Below are positions 43,543 through 51,866 of a stretch of 64,000 bases of DNA, one piece after another. The position numbers were made by a program, and so were the translations under genes. Source of the DNA: an uncultured Acetatifactor sp. (GTDB taxonomy: Bacteria > Bacillota > Clostridia > Lachnospirales > Lachnospiraceae). The DNA is taken from positions 124,001-188,000 of the forward strand of contig CAJTSE010000005.1 of the NCBI GenBank assembly GCA_910578815.1, given 5' to 3'. Within the stretch, counting starts at the first letter, position 1. The number at the start of each line of letters is the position of its first letter. Under the pieces are notes generated by a model, which saw only the letters and a list, made by a program, of their open reading frames with translations, was not told the origin of the DNA and ran no database searches.

Positions 43543-44220
43543 ATGAACAGAGAAACATATAATACACTTGAGCAATTTATGCTCAGCTGTATGGAAGACA
43601 GCGCGCATGATAAGGAGCATGTGTACCGCGTGTTATATGGAGCGTTGGAAATTGCGGAAACGGAAAATAATGTGGATTACGATATATTGATTGCCGCCTG
43701 CCTGCTGCATGACATTGGGAGAAAGGAGCAATTTGAGAATCCGGCCTTGTGTCATGCGGCAGTGGGAGCCGAAAAGGCCTTTGACTTCCTTGTGAAGCAC
43801 GGCTTTGACAAAGAGTATGCGGAGCAGGTAAGGCAGTGCATTCAGACGCATCGGTACAGGAAGGGCAATCCGCCCCAAAGCCTGGAGGCAAAAATCCTGT
43901 TTGATGCGGATAAGCTGGACGTGACCGGAGCCATCGGAATTGCCAGGACATTGATTTACAAGGGAATTGTTTCCGAGCCGCTGTATTCCATGCTGCCTGA
44001 CGGATCGGTTTCCGACGGGGATGGGGACGAAAAGCCGTCTTTTTTCCAGGAATATAAATATAAGCTGGAAAACATATATTCAAAGTTTTATACGAAAAAA
44101 GCAGCGGAGCTGGCCGGGGAAAGACAGGCTGCGGCGGACGCGTTTTATAACAGTCTGTACAGGGAGATGAGTTTACTGCACCAAAAGGGACGGACTGCGC
44201 TGGAGGGAAAAGTTCAATAG
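43543..44220 (+). CDS. HD-domain phosphohydrolase
   Basis: 225 residues from ATG 43543 (AAAGGA about 10 bases upstream). HD superfamily metal ligands are visible: H in HDKEHVYRV, the HD pair in CLLHDIGRKEQF, H in QTHRYRKG and D in FDADKLDVTGA. This pattern matches the YedJ/predicted HD hydrolase family acting on nucleotides or phosphate esters; the substrate is unknown. The region between this gene and the HlyD-like gene (43424-43542) shows only a possible leader. Confidence 0.88.
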   Translation: MNRETYNTLEQFMLSCMEDSAHDKEHVYRVLYGALEIAETENNVDYDILIAACLLHDIGRKEQFENPALCHAAVGAEKAFDFLVKHGFDKEYAEQVRQCIQTHRYRKGNPPQSLEAKILFDADKLDVTGAIGIARTLIYKGIVSEPLYSMLPDGSVSDGDGDEKPSFFQEYKYKLENIYSKFYTKKAAELAGERQAAADAFYNSLYREMSLLHQKGRTALEGKVQ

Positions 44221-44303
44221 GACATGGGAGGGGGAGCATAAGGAAATGTCTGTAGTATCACTTCAGCGGGCTATATGATTGTATAAAAAAAGCTACAAAT
44301 TGA

Positions 44304-44332
44304 TTGATGTTTATAGATAATAGTGGTATAAT
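44304..44332 (+). promoter_or_regulatory. SigA promoter of the type I toxin mRNA
   Basis: TTGATG (44304-44309), 17-bp spacer, consensus TATAAT (44327-44332). Transcription would start near 44339, giving an untranslated leader of about 100 nt that begins with a GTGGT/ACCAC hairpin (44340-44353). Confidence 0.85.
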
Positions 44333-44437
44333 TAAAACGTGGTGAATAACCACAAAGAGAGTACCCATGACAGGAGCGGCAGCCTCCCGAATTAATGTAC
44401 CAGCTTGCTGGATTACATAGGAAGGGAGGTGCGTTAT

Positions 44438-44569
44438 ATGACAGCTGCGGATATTATTTTGATATTCATTGGGATCGTTGGTCTTTTGATTTCCTTTGGC
44501 AGTTTGATCGTAGCGTTTCTCACCTTTTTCGATAAGAGACAATCTCGCCGGAATAAGAGTAAGAAATAA
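44438..44569 (+). CDS. Type I toxin, small holin-like membrane peptide
   Basis: 43 residues: a short N-terminus, one transmembrane helix (about 6-30; ILIFIGIVGLLISFGSLIVA) and a basic tail (DKRQSRRNKSKK). Size, the MTAADIILIFIG-type start and the charged end match the putative holin-like toxin family, relatives of Bacillus BsrG/TxpA-type toxins. Strong ribosome site GGGAGGTG. The leader contains CCTCCC (44383-44388), complementary to GGGAGG (44424-44429), and the leader's AGAGTACCCA (44358-44367) can pair with TGGGTACTCT near the 3' end (44654-44663); both features are typical of type I toxin mRNAs. Probably inserts into the membrane when its antisense RNA is lost. Confidence 0.85.
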   Translation: MTAADIILIFIGIVGLLISFGSLIVAFLTFFDKRQSRRNKSKK

Positions 44570-44667
44570 AAAAATACCTATCCTGTCTACCACACAGGAT
44601 AGGCGGTGTCCATAAGGACCAGTTTTCTATTCGAGAGGCATCCACTTTTGGAGTGGGTACTCTTCTT
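44567..44667 (-). ncRNA. Antisense antitoxin RNA of the type I system
   Basis: Predicted transcript of about 100 nt on the - strand, from a start near 44667 to a terminator with stem CCTATCCTGT (44577-44586) and ACAGGATAGG (44594-44603) followed, on that strand, by a run of U residues (44566-44574). It overlaps the 3' end of the toxin mRNA in a convergent arrangement, as in txpA/RatA and bsrG/SR4. The RNA itself is inferred from promoter and terminator only. Confidence 0.75.
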
Positions 44668-44676
44668 GTTATTAAT
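44633..44676 (+). terminator. Probable terminator of the toxin mRNA
   Basis: GAGAGGCATCCAC (44633-44645) and GTGGGTACTCTTC (44653-44665) form an imperfect 13-bp stem with several G-U pairs, followed by a U-rich tail (TTGTTATTAAT). Confidence 0.5.
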
Positions 44677-44702
44677 GTAACATAAGAATAAATAGAATTC
44701 AA
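44674..44702 (-). promoter_or_regulatory. SigA promoter of the antisense RNA
   Basis: Read on the - strand: TTGAAT (44702-44697), 17-bp spacer, TACATT (44679-44674). It lies 28 bases upstream of the capA-like start on the other strand. Confidence 0.75.
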
Positions 44703-44729
44703 TAGTTATTTCTCAATAGGACAAAAAAT

Positions 44730-46073
44730 ATGAATTACAGAAGGAAATCCAGGAGTGTATTCCTTTGTCTGCTTCTGGCGCTGGCGGTACTTACAGGCTG
44801 CGGCGGGCCGGTGCAGGGTGAGACGCCGGAAGTGTCAACTTCTTCGGAAACAGCGCTTTCACAGGCAGGAGAGTCGGATTCAGCCGCAGAACAGAGTCAG
44901 CAGAAGGCAGAAGAACCTGCTTCAGAGCCGCAGAAAGTATTTTCAATAACTGAGCAAACACCGGAAGCAGCATCCATACCGGAGCCGACGCCGGAAGCAG
45001 TACCGACATCTGAGGCGGCCCCGGAGGACCCTCATCCGCCGGAAATACGGCTGGTGATGGTCGGTGATATTTTGCTGCATACGCCTTTGGCGGAAAGCGG
45101 GAAGACGCCGGAGGGCGGTTATGATTTCAGTGCAGTCTTTGCCAATCTGCAGGAGGAAATCCAGGCGGCGGATGTAGCCCTGGTAAATCAAGAGGTCATT
45201 ATCGGCGGTGCAGAGCTTGGGGTGTCCGGCTATCCGTCCTTTAATGCGCCTTACGAGCTGGGGGATGCCTTGATGGAGGCCGGCTTCGATATAGTGCTGC
45301 ACGCTACCAACCACGCCCTGGATAAGGGAAAGCAGGGGCTTTTAAGCTGTCTGTCCTTCTGGCGGGAGCATTATCCGCACACGCCGGTGCTGGGCATTCA
45401 TGACAGCAGGGAATCTCAGCAGGAGATCTATGTGTATGAGCAGCAGGGAATTCGCATTGCCATTTTGAATTATACTTATGGAACAAACGGGATTTCATTG
45501 CCGGAGGATATGCCTTATGCGGTGGATCTGCTTGAAAAGGACAGGGTAATCGACGATCTGAAACGGGCGCAGGAACTTGCGGATTTTGTGGTGGTCTGTC
45601 CTCATTGGGGAAAGGAATATGTGCTGGAACAGACCAAAAACCAAAAGAACTGGGCGGAGATATTTACGGAAAACGGCGCGGATTTAATCTTGGGCACCCA
45701 TCCTCATGTCATAGAGCCCATAGAACAGATAATCTCCGAAAACGGAAATCAGGCGCTTGCTTATTATTCTCTGGGAAATTTTGTAAACTGGACTTCCGGT
45801 ACCGGAGCAGGCGTATCCAACCGTATGGTGGGAGGAATGGCACAGGTTACGATCAGTTTGGATGAAAACGGGGAGGCTGTGATTACGGATTATGGAGTGC
45901 TGCCTGTGGTCTGCCATTTGGAAAAGGGTTTTGGCGGCGTGACGGTTTATCCTCTTTCGGAATATACGGAAGAGCTTGCGGCATGTAATGAGATTTTGAA
46001 GCAGGATGAAAGCTTTTCGTTAGATTACTGCTGGGAACTTGTGGAGGGTGTATTTGGAGACGCCGTGAAATAA
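44730..46073 (+). CDS. CapA-family lipoprotein (metallophosphoesterase fold)
   Basis: 447 residues. Lipoprotein signal with lipobox LTGC (Cys near 25), a long Glu/Pro/Ala/Ser linker (about 28-103) with PEA/PEP-type repeats, then the CapA domain (about 105-430): VMVGDILLHTPL, NQEVIIGG, HATNHALDKG, CPHWGKEY, LGTHPHVIEPIE and YYSLGNFV, the metal-ligand motifs of the family. CapA proteins are linked to poly-gamma-glutamate capsule, but no capBC genes are here, so the substrate is open. The ATG follows an AGGA. No terminator is seen behind it. Confidence 0.9.
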   Translation: MNYRRKSRSVFLCLLLALAVLTGCGGPVQGETPEVSTSSETALSQAGESDSAAEQSQQKAEEPASEPQKVFSITEQTPEAASIPEPTPEAVPTSEAAPEDPHPPEIRLVMVGDILLHTPLAESGKTPEGGYDFSAVFANLQEEIQAADVALVNQEVIIGGAELGVSGYPSFNAPYELGDALMEAGFDIVLHATNHALDKGKQGLLSCLSFWREHYPHTPVLGIHDSRESQQEIYVYEQQGIRIAILNYTYGTNGISLPEDMPYAVDLLEKDRVIDDLKRAQELADFVVVCPHWGKEYVLEQTKNQKNWAEIFTENGADLILGTHPHVIEPIEQIISENGNQALAYYSLGNFVNWTSGTGAGVSNRMVGGMAQVTISLDENGEAVITDYGVLPVVCHLEKGFGGVTVYPLSEYTEELAACNEILKQDESFSLDYCWELVEGVFGDAVK

Positions 46074-46149
46074 TTTTGGTCAGAAACGTATTAAAAATAG
46101 CGGGAGTATAAGGGAAATTGTACTAAAAACAGAAACAGGAGAAATGGCG

Positions 46150-46845
46150 ATGATTCGGGAGAATATTGAATTTGTGAAAAAGGAAATCGGGGAAGCGTGC
46201 AAAAGAGCCGGGCGGACCTGTGATCAGGTGCACTTGATTGCAGTCAGCAAGACAAAGCCTGTCAGGATGCTGGAAGAGGCTTATAATGCAGGAATCCGGG
46301 ACTTTGGAGAAAACAGGGTTCAGGAGCTGATGGAAAAGATGCCGGTTCTGCCGGAGGACATCCGCTGGCATATGATCGGACATCTGCAGCGTAATAAGGT
46401 AAAATATATTGTGGGAAAGGTCTGGATGATCCACAGCGTGGATTCTTTGGAGCTGGCGGAGGAAATCAGCAGGGAGGCCGTGAAGCGGCAGGTGACGGTC
46501 AGAATTCTTCTGGAGGTAAACGTAGCGGGAGAAGAAAGTAAGTTCGGTGTAACTGTTAAAGATGCTTTAGGATTGGCAGAAGCGGCAGCAAAGCTTCCAG
46601 GAATTCAGGTAAAAGGTTTGATGACGATTGCGCCGTATGTTGAAGATCCGGAAGAAAACCGCATACATTTTAGGCGCCTGAAGCAATTGTCTGTTGACAT
46701 ATACGATAAAAACATTGATAATGTTAATATGAATGTGCTGTCCATGGGGATGACAGGTGATTACTCCGTTGCCGTGGAAGAGGGCGCAACCTATGTGAGA
46801 GTCGGAACCGGAATCTTTGGTGAGCGGAAAGGCATGGTATTATAA
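46150..46845 (+). CDS. yggS: PLP homeostasis protein YggS/YlmE
   Basis: 231 residues from the ATG at 46150, 8 bases after AGGAG; an ATG two codons earlier is too close to the site. Single-domain alanine-racemase-like PLP protein: LIAVSKTKPV (cofactor Lys), FGENRVQELMEK, WHMIGHLQRNKVKYI, LLEVNVAGEESKFG, GLMTIAPY and MGMTGDYSVAVEEGATYVRVG. Controls pyridoxal phosphate levels. It stands directly before sepF as in the ylmEF operons of Firmicutes. Confidence 0.95.
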   Translation: MIRENIEFVKKEIGEACKRAGRTCDQVHLIAVSKTKPVRMLEEAYNAGIRDFGENRVQELMEKMPVLPEDIRWHMIGHLQRNKVKYIVGKVWMIHSVDSLELAEEISREAVKRQVTVRILLEVNVAGEESKFGVTVKDALGLAEAAAKLPGIQVKGLMTIAPYVEDPEENRIHFRRLKQLSVDIYDKNIDNVNMNVLSMGMTGDYSVAVEEGATYVRVGTGIFGERKGMVL

Positions 46846-46847
46846 AT

Positions 46848-47378
46848 ATGGGAGTAATGGATAAGTTTTTGAATTATATGAAGCTGAACGGCGAGGATGA
46901 TGATGAATACTTCGACGAGGATTATCTGGATGATGATGAAGAAATAGAAGCGGCGCCTTCCAGAAAGGCTCAGATTCAGAAGATGAAGGATGAGGATGAA
47001 GCAGAAGAGAGAGCCGCAAGAAGAGCTGCTCCTTCCAATAAGATCACACCCATCAAGCAGCCCGCAGCCAGAAGGTCGATGGGGGGAGCCGGAATGGAGG
47101 TTTGTGTGATCAAGCCTACTTCAGTGGAGGATGCAAGGGAGATTACGGAAACTCTTTTGGCCAACAGAACGGTGGTACTGAATTTGGAAGGATTGGATGT
47201 GGATATAGCCCAGCGGATCATTGATTTTACCAGTGGCTCTTGCTATGCCATCTCCGGTAATCTGCAGAAGATTTCCCATTATATTTTTATTATCACCCCG
47301 GCAAGCGTAGATATATCCGGTGACTTTCAGGATATTTTCGGCGGTTCCTTTGAGATGCCGATCAATAACCGCCAGTGA
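46848..47378 (+). CDS. sepF: Cell division protein SepF
   Basis: 176 residues. N-terminal membrane-targeting helix (MGVMDKFLNYMKLN), an acidic linker (DDDEYFDEDYLDDDEEI) and the C-terminal SepF core (EVCVIKPTSVEDAREITETLL to the end; NLEGLDVDIAQRIIDF, SGNLQKIS). Tethers FtsZ to the membrane. It starts 2 bases after the yggS stop and lacks a strong ribosome site, suggesting coupling. Confidence 0.94.
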   Translation: MGVMDKFLNYMKLNGEDDDEYFDEDYLDDDEEIEAAPSRKAQIQKMKDEDEAEERAARRAAPSNKITPIKQPAARRSMGGAGMEVCVIKPTSVEDAREITETLLANRTVVLNLEGLDVDIAQRIIDFTSGSCYAISGNLQKISHYIFIITPASVDISGDFQDIFGGSFEMPINNRQ

Positions 47379-47401
47379 GGGAGAGCTGGATCATAAGAAT
47401 A

Positions 47402-47430
47402 AAGAGTCCGCTTTGCGGGCTCTTACCTTT
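47402..47430 (+). terminator. Terminator behind sepF
   Basis: A 10-bp stem, AAGAGTCCGC (47402-47411) with GCGGGCTCTT (47415-47424), TTT loop, followed by ACCTTTT. Confidence 0.75.
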
Positions 47431-47528
47431 TGAGAACTTCGAGGCTTTTTTATGTGATTCTTCCGGAGCTGCCGCGGCATATAATGAGGATTTACAATAA
47501 CCAGTAAGAATAGAAGATGAGGGAGAAA

Positions 47529-48638
47529 ATGTCAGAGAGAATACCGATTTTGTATAACAGGAAGCCCTGTTATGATATTGTATTTGCTTTAAGCTTTGAT
47601 GAGCTGGTGCCGGAGCTGGAGAGCCTGGAAATTAAAACGAAGAAAATCTGTATCATTACGGATTCTAAAGTGGATGAAATATATGGGGACAGGGTGCTGG
47701 AGCTGCTGCAGGGAAATTGTCTGAAGGCAGTAAAATATGTGTTCCCCTGCGGTGAAGAAAACAAAACACTAGACACGGTCAGAGAGGCGTATAGATTTCT
47801 GATTCAGGAGAAATTTGACAGAAAAGACATATTAGTTGCCTTAGGAGGAGGCGTTGTTGGGGATACGACAGGATTTATTGCCGCAACCTATCTGCGGGGG
47901 ATTGATTTTGTGCAGATGCCGACAACATTACTGGCTCAGGCGGACAGCAGCATTGGCGGAAAAACCGGTGTGGATTTTGACGGATACAAGAATATGGTTG
48001 GAGCCTTCAAAATGCCAAGGCTTGTATACATGAATCAGGAGGTGCTGGCTACTTTAGAGGACAGACAGTTTTTTTCCGGTTTTGCAGAGGTAATGAAGCA
48101 CGGTCTGATCAAAGATGCTTCGTTTTATGAATGGCTTATTGAAAATATGTATGAGATCTGTGAACGGGACATGAAGGTGCTTCAGGAAATGTTGATGCGC
48201 AGCTGTACGGTGAAAAAGCTGGTGGTGGAGAAGGACCCTGAGGAACAGGGAGAGCGGGCACTGTTAAACTTTGGGCATACCATAGGCCATGCTATTGAAA
48301 AAGCAAAACATTTTAAATTGTTTCACGGAGAATGCGTGGCTTTAGGTGCGGTGGCAGCGGCTTATATTTCCTGGAAGCGGGAGTTGCTGTCCATGGAAGA
48401 GTATTATGAAATCAGAGATATGTTTGTTCCCTTTAATCTCCCTATTTCGGTAGAAGGAATTGACCCCGAAGAGGTATTGAGGCTTACAAAGTCCGATAAA
48501 AAAATGGAGTCAGGAAAGATTAAGTTTGTGCTGCTGAAGAAAATCGGTAAAGCTGTGCTGGATCACACGGTGACGGATGAAGAGCTGCTGGCAGCAATCA
48601 ATGAAATATATTTCAGCGAAGAGGATGCACATGAATAA
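47529..48638 (+). CDS. aroB: 3-dehydroquinate synthase
   Basis: 369 residues from ATG 47529 (GAGGGAG precedes it; an in-frame ATG at 47517 has no site). Second step of the shikimate pathway, NAD- and Zn-dependent. DKILVALGGGVVGDTTGFIA-type NAD-binding region (about 102-122), MPTTLLAQADSSIGGKTGVD, the zinc ligands Glu in GFAEVMKHGLI, His in NFGHTIGHAIE and His in FHGECVALG. No other shikimate genes are nearby; lspA overlaps its end. Confidence 0.95.
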   Translation: MSERIPILYNRKPCYDIVFALSFDELVPELESLEIKTKKICIITDSKVDEIYGDRVLELLQGNCLKAVKYVFPCGEENKTLDTVREAYRFLIQEKFDRKDILVALGGGVVGDTTGFIAATYLRGIDFVQMPTTLLAQADSSIGGKTGVDFDGYKNMVGAFKMPRLVYMNQEVLATLEDRQFFSGFAEVMKHGLIKDASFYEWLIENMYEICERDMKVLQEMLMRSCTVKKLVVEKDPEEQGERALLNFGHTIGHAIEKAKHFKLFHGECVALGAVAAAYISWKRELLSMEEYYEIRDMFVPFNLPISVEGIDPEEVLRLTKSDKKMESGKIKFVLLKKIGKAVLDHTVTDEELLAAINEIYFSEEDAHE

Positions 48639-49173
48639 AAAAGAGCAAAAGCGTACAAAAGTAATCATGCTGTTGATTGACACGGCAGTAGCGGCGCTGC
48701 TGCTGACAATGGATCAGTTTACAAAATATCTGGCCATTCAGCGGCTGAAGGATAATCCGGCAAAAGTTCTGATTAAGGGAGTGCTGGAGCTGAATTATTT
48801 AGAAAACAGAGGGTCTGCCTTTGGAATGCTGCAGAACCAGAAGTTTTTCATTTTATTCATCGGAATTGTTTTTCTGGCGGTGATTTTATTCTTCATGTTT
48901 AAGCTGCCGGTAGAAAAGAAATTCAGAGTCGTTCATATTCTGCTTTCTGCAGTGATTGCAGGCGGAATCGGAAATATGATAGATCGTTTCCGGTTTGATT
49001 ATGTTGTGGATTTTATCTCCTTTGTGTTGATTAATTTTCCTGTTTTTAATGTGGCGGACTGCTATATTGTGAGTTCGGTTATTATTCTGTTTATTTTGTT
49101 TTTGTTTGTATTTAAGGAGAAGGACTTGGAGTTTCTAAATTTCAAGCAGAACAAATACAGGGAAATAAAGTAA
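48631..49173 (+). CDS. lspA: Lipoprotein signal peptidase
   Basis: 180 residues from ATG 48631 (GAAGAGG, 6 bases upstream), overlapping aroB by 8 bases. Four transmembrane helices. Catalytic aspartates lie in GNMIDRFRFDYVVDFI and FNVADCYI; NRGSAFG is also conserved. It cleaves the signal peptides of the several lipoproteins encoded in this window. rluD follows, the usual lspA-rluD pair. Confidence 0.95.
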   Translation: MNKKEQKRTKVIMLLIDTAVAALLLTMDQFTKYLAIQRLKDNPAKVLIKGVLELNYLENRGSAFGMLQNQKFFILFIGIVFLAVILFFMFKLPVEKKFRVVHILLSAVIAGGIGNMIDRFRFDYVVDFISFVLINFPVFNVADCYIVSSVIILFILFLFVFKEKDLEFLNFKQNKYREIK

Positions 49174-49181
49174 AAGATACT

Positions 49182-50096
49182 ATGGACAGATTTGTGTTTG
49201 AGGTTTCGGCGGGGGAAGAGGACGAGAGGCTGGATAAATGTCTTGCGCTGTTGATGGATTCACTTTCACGCTCTTATATACAGAAAATGATCCTTGACGG
49301 GAATGTTAAAGTCAACGGCACTGTTGCAAAGGCCAGCTATAAGGTGAAACAGGATGATCTTGTGGAATTTGAACTGCCGACGGCAGTTGAGCCTGAGATT
49401 TTGCCGGAAAATATCCCGTTGGATATTTTATATGAGGATGCGGACGTAATCGTGGTCAATAAGCCTAAAGGGATGGTAGTGCATCCGGCCGCTGGACACT
49501 ATAGCGGTACATTGGTCAACGCTTTGATGTATCACTGTGGAGATAGTCTTTCCGGCATCAACGGGGTAATGCGTCCCGGTATTGTCCATCGTATAGATAT
49601 GGATACCACGGGGTCTCTGATTGTCTGTAAAAATGATGCTGCTCACAGGTCCGTTGCGGAGCAGCTTAAAGAGCATTCTGTTACCAGACGTTATGAAGCG
49701 ATCTGTTACGGCGTGCTAAAGGAGGATCAGGGTGTTATTGACAGGCCCATAGGCAGGCATCCCATAGAACGGAAGAAGATGGCGGTTAATGAGCGGAACG
49801 GTAAGCGGGCATTGACACATTATAAGGTGCTTCGGCGATTCAAAGAACATACCTATATTGAATGTACCCTGGAGACAGGACGAACACATCAGATTCGTGT
49901 TCATATGGCAAGTATCGGACATCCTCTCTTAGGAGATGACTTATATGCAGGCAGCCGGAAATGCCATTATCGACTGCAAGGCCAGACCCTGCATGCCCGA
50001 ATATTAGGATTTCGGCATCCTGCTACGGGGGAATATATAGAAGTAAATGCACCTCTTCCGGATTATTTTATACATTTACTGGATACAATGGCGTGA
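49182..50096 (+). CDS. rluD: 23S rRNA pseudouridine synthase, RluD family
   Basis: 304 residues. N-terminal S4 domain (LDKCLALLMDSLSRSYIQKMI) and the RluA/RluD catalytic domain with VVNKPKGMVVHPAAGH, the catalytic Asp in GIVHRIDMDTTGSLIV, and ETGRTHQIRVHMASIGHPLLGD. Probably modifies helix 69 of 23S rRNA. It follows lspA by 8 bases. Confidence 0.94.
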   Translation: MDRFVFEVSAGEEDERLDKCLALLMDSLSRSYIQKMILDGNVKVNGTVAKASYKVKQDDLVEFELPTAVEPEILPENIPLDILYEDADVIVVNKPKGMVVHPAAGHYSGTLVNALMYHCGDSLSGINGVMRPGIVHRIDMDTTGSLIVCKNDAAHRSVAEQLKEHSVTRRYEAICYGVLKEDQGVIDRPIGRHPIERKKMAVNERNGKRALTHYKVLRRFKEHTYIECTLETGRTHQIRVHMASIGHPLLGDDLYAGSRKCHYRLQGQTLHARILGFRHPATGEYIEVNAPLPDYFIHLLDTMA

Positions 50097-50103
50097 TGTT
50101 ATC

Positions 50104-50132
50104 TTGTGTAAAACGGCAATATGGTGTATAAT
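50104..50132 (+). promoter_or_regulatory. SigA promoter of the cytidylate-kinase-like gene
   Basis: TTGTGT (50104-50109), 17-bp spacer, consensus TATAAT (50127-50132). Confidence 0.8.
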
Positions 50133-50204
50133 AAACTTATCTAAAATCAGCTGAAGGAACAAAACTTGTTCTGAAAGACTATAGGCGGAAGAGAGGTAGG
50201 CAAA

Positions 50205-50828
50205 ATGAATACAGTGATCACGATCGGGAGACAATTCGGTTCCGCAGGCCGGGAGATTGGCGAAAAGGTAGCCGAATATTTCGGCATTAAGTGTTATGAC
50301 AAGGAGCTTTTAAGCAGAGCGGCCAAGGAGAGCGGTTTCTGCGAGGAAATGATTCAGAATCATGATGAACGCCCCACAAATTCTTTCTTGTATAATTTGG
50401 TGATGGATACGTATTCCTTTGGTTATAATGCGTCCTCTTTTGTGGATATGCCTATCAGCCACAAGGTTTTTCTGGCACAGTTTGATACGATTAAAAAAAT
50501 TGCTGATGAAGGTCCCTGTGTTATTGTGGGGCGCTGTGCAGATTACGCTCTGGCTGATTACACCAATGTGGTAAAGCTGTTTATCTACGGTGACAGTGAA
50601 ACGAAAGTCAAGCGTATTATGGAAAGGTATGACCTGACCGAGGCTAAGGCAAAGGATATGATCGTCAAGAAAGATAAGCAGCGCCAGAGCTATTATAATT
50701 ATTATTCATCCAAGAAATGGGGCCGTGCGGACAGTTATGATCTCTGCATTAACAGCAGCGTTCTGGGGGTGGAGGGCACTGTAAAACTGATTGTACAGTA
50801 TATTGAGGATTTTGAAAAGAAACAATAA
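50205..50828 (+). CDS. Cytidylate kinase-like family protein
   Basis: 207 residues. NMP-kinase fold: N-terminal ITIGRQFGSAGREIGEKVAE in place of the classic Cmk P-loop, YDKELLSRAAKESGF, VIVGRCADYAL, a lid region with KVKRIMERYDLTEAKAKDMIVKKDK-like charged helix (about 143-167) and the C-terminal YDLCINSSVLG. This family is widespread in Lachnospiraceae, distinct from true cytidylate kinase; substrate unproven. It has its own promoter and is followed by the palindromic element. Confidence 0.85.
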   Translation: MNTVITIGRQFGSAGREIGEKVAEYFGIKCYDKELLSRAAKESGFCEEMIQNHDERPTNSFLYNLVMDTYSFGYNASSFVDMPISHKVFLAQFDTIKKIADEGPCVIVGRCADYALADYTNVVKLFIYGDSETKVKRIMERYDLTEAKAKDMIVKKDKQRQSYYNYYSSKKWGRADSYDLCINSSVLGVEGTVKLIVQYIEDFEKKQ

Positions 50829-50837
50829 AGTTTTTCG

Positions 50838-51060
50838 ACAGCCTAACGGCGAGTAACAGTTCAGACACCCGTAATCAAGTAACAGGTGACAGACGGCTGT
50901 TGTTCTCAATGAGGACTGTGCAAGACGTCGGTACTTGGCAAGCGTACTGTGCTTGCTTAGGTACCGTTACGTCGAGCCCCAAGCGCAAGCGTGTCCGAAT
51001 GAGAATGATGGCCGTCTGTCACCGTCAGGCTGTGGGTGTCTGAACTATTAAGACGGCGAC
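50838..51060. repeat. Long rod-shaped palindrome, candidate ncRNA or MITE-like element
   Basis: Six nested pairs of perfectly complementary segments are visible: 50858-50870 with 51034-51046 (13 bp), 50885-50897 with 51011-51023 (13 bp), 50903-50908 with 51000-51005, 50913-50916 with 50993-50996, 50924-50934 with 50961-50973 (11 bp, 2-base bulge) and 50938-50943 with 50951-50956. ACAGCCT (50838-50844) can also pair with AGGCTGT (51027-51033). No ORF lies within. It occupies the gap between the kinase gene and the rplU promoter. Confidence 0.8.
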
Positions 51061-51080
51061 AGTTTGGGAAAATTTCATAG

Positions 51081-51109
51081 TTGACATTTAAGGCGCCTTA
51101 TGCTATTAT
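51081..51109 (+). promoter_or_regulatory. Strong SigA promoter of the rplU operon
   Basis: Consensus TTGACA (51081-51086), 17-bp spacer, TATTAT (51104-51109). Near-ideal, as expected for ribosomal protein genes. Confidence 0.9.
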
Positions 51110-51113
51110 ACTA

Positions 51114-51212
51114 TGGTATGCCGCATGGCTCGGTATAAGTGCAGAATATCTGCCACCAAAGCCAGCGAGTAAGACGAGCCAAGACTTTTGAAGTCTTTGC
51201 AGTCATGAATAG
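51114..51212 (+). ncRNA. L21 leader, autoregulatory 5' UTR element
   Basis: A leader of about 110 nt before rplU contains GGCTCG (51127-51132) pairing with CGAGCC (51175-51180) around internal structure, then a GACTTTTGAAGTC hairpin just before the AGGAGGTG site. Position and layout fit the Firmicutes L21 leader described upstream of rplU, thought to bind L21; assignment is by context. Confidence 0.6.
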
Positions 51213-51225
51213 GAGGTGCCTTATT

Positions 51226-51534
51226 ATGTACGCAATTATTGCAACAGGCGGAAAGCAGTACAAGGTTTCTGAGGGTGATGTCATTAAAGTTGAAAAGCTG
51301 GATGTAGAGCCCGGAAATACTGTTTCCTTTGACCAGGTGATCGCAGTAAGTGACGGAACCCTCAAGGTAGGCGGAGATGTTGCAGGTGCAACCGTGTCCG
51401 CTACTGTTATGGAGCAGGGAAGAGGTAAGAAGGTTATTGTATACAAATACAAGAGCAAAACCGGATACCATAAAAAGAACGGTCACAGGCAAGCATACAC
51501 GCAGGTTAAGATTGACAAAATCAACGCAAAATGA
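51226..51534 (+). CDS. rplU: 50S ribosomal protein L21
   Basis: 102 residues from the ATG at 51226, preceded by AGGAGGTG. Typical start MYAIIATGGKQYKVSEGDVI and the C-terminal GYHKKNGHRQAYTQVKIDKI. First gene of the rplU-prp-rpmA operon. Confidence 0.98.
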   Translation: MYAIIATGGKQYKVSEGDVIKVEKLDVEPGNTVSFDQVIAVSDGTLKVGGDVAGATVSATVMEQGRGKKVIVYKYKSKTGYHKKNGHRQAYTQVKIDKINAK

Positions 51535-51863
51535 TAACTGTGGTAATTTGTAAAGACCAAAAGGGCTTCTACAGAGGGTTTTACTGTATGGGGCATGCGG
51601 AATATGCAAAAAAGGGCAAGCCAGACATATTGTGTGCGGCAGTTTCGGCGTTGACCATTGGAACAGTCAATTCTCTGGAGAAACTGGCCGGAGAAAAGCT
51701 GAGAACGATTCAGAATGAAGAGACAGGCTTTCTTAAATGTGATTTCGAGAGTGTTTTGCAGGAAAAGTCTTCATTTTTAATGGATTCTATGGTATTCTCT
51801 CTCGAAAACATAAGCAGGGAGTACGGTGACAGGTATTTACAAGTAAAATTCGAGGAGGTGTAG
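51531..51863 (+). CDS. prp: Ribosomal-processing cysteine protease Prp
   Basis: 110 residues, ATGA overlap with rplU. The catalytic His is in GFYCMGHAEYAKKGKPDILC and the Cys in DILCAAVSAL. Prp removes the N-terminal extension of L27 in Firmicutes; the target site is present in the next gene. Confidence 0.95.
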   Translation: MITVVICKDQKGFYRGFYCMGHAEYAKKGKPDILCAAVSALTIGTVNSLEKLAGEKLRTIQNEETGFLKCDFESVLQEKSSFLMDSMVFSLENISREYGDRYLQVKFEEV

Positions 51864-51866
51864 GCC

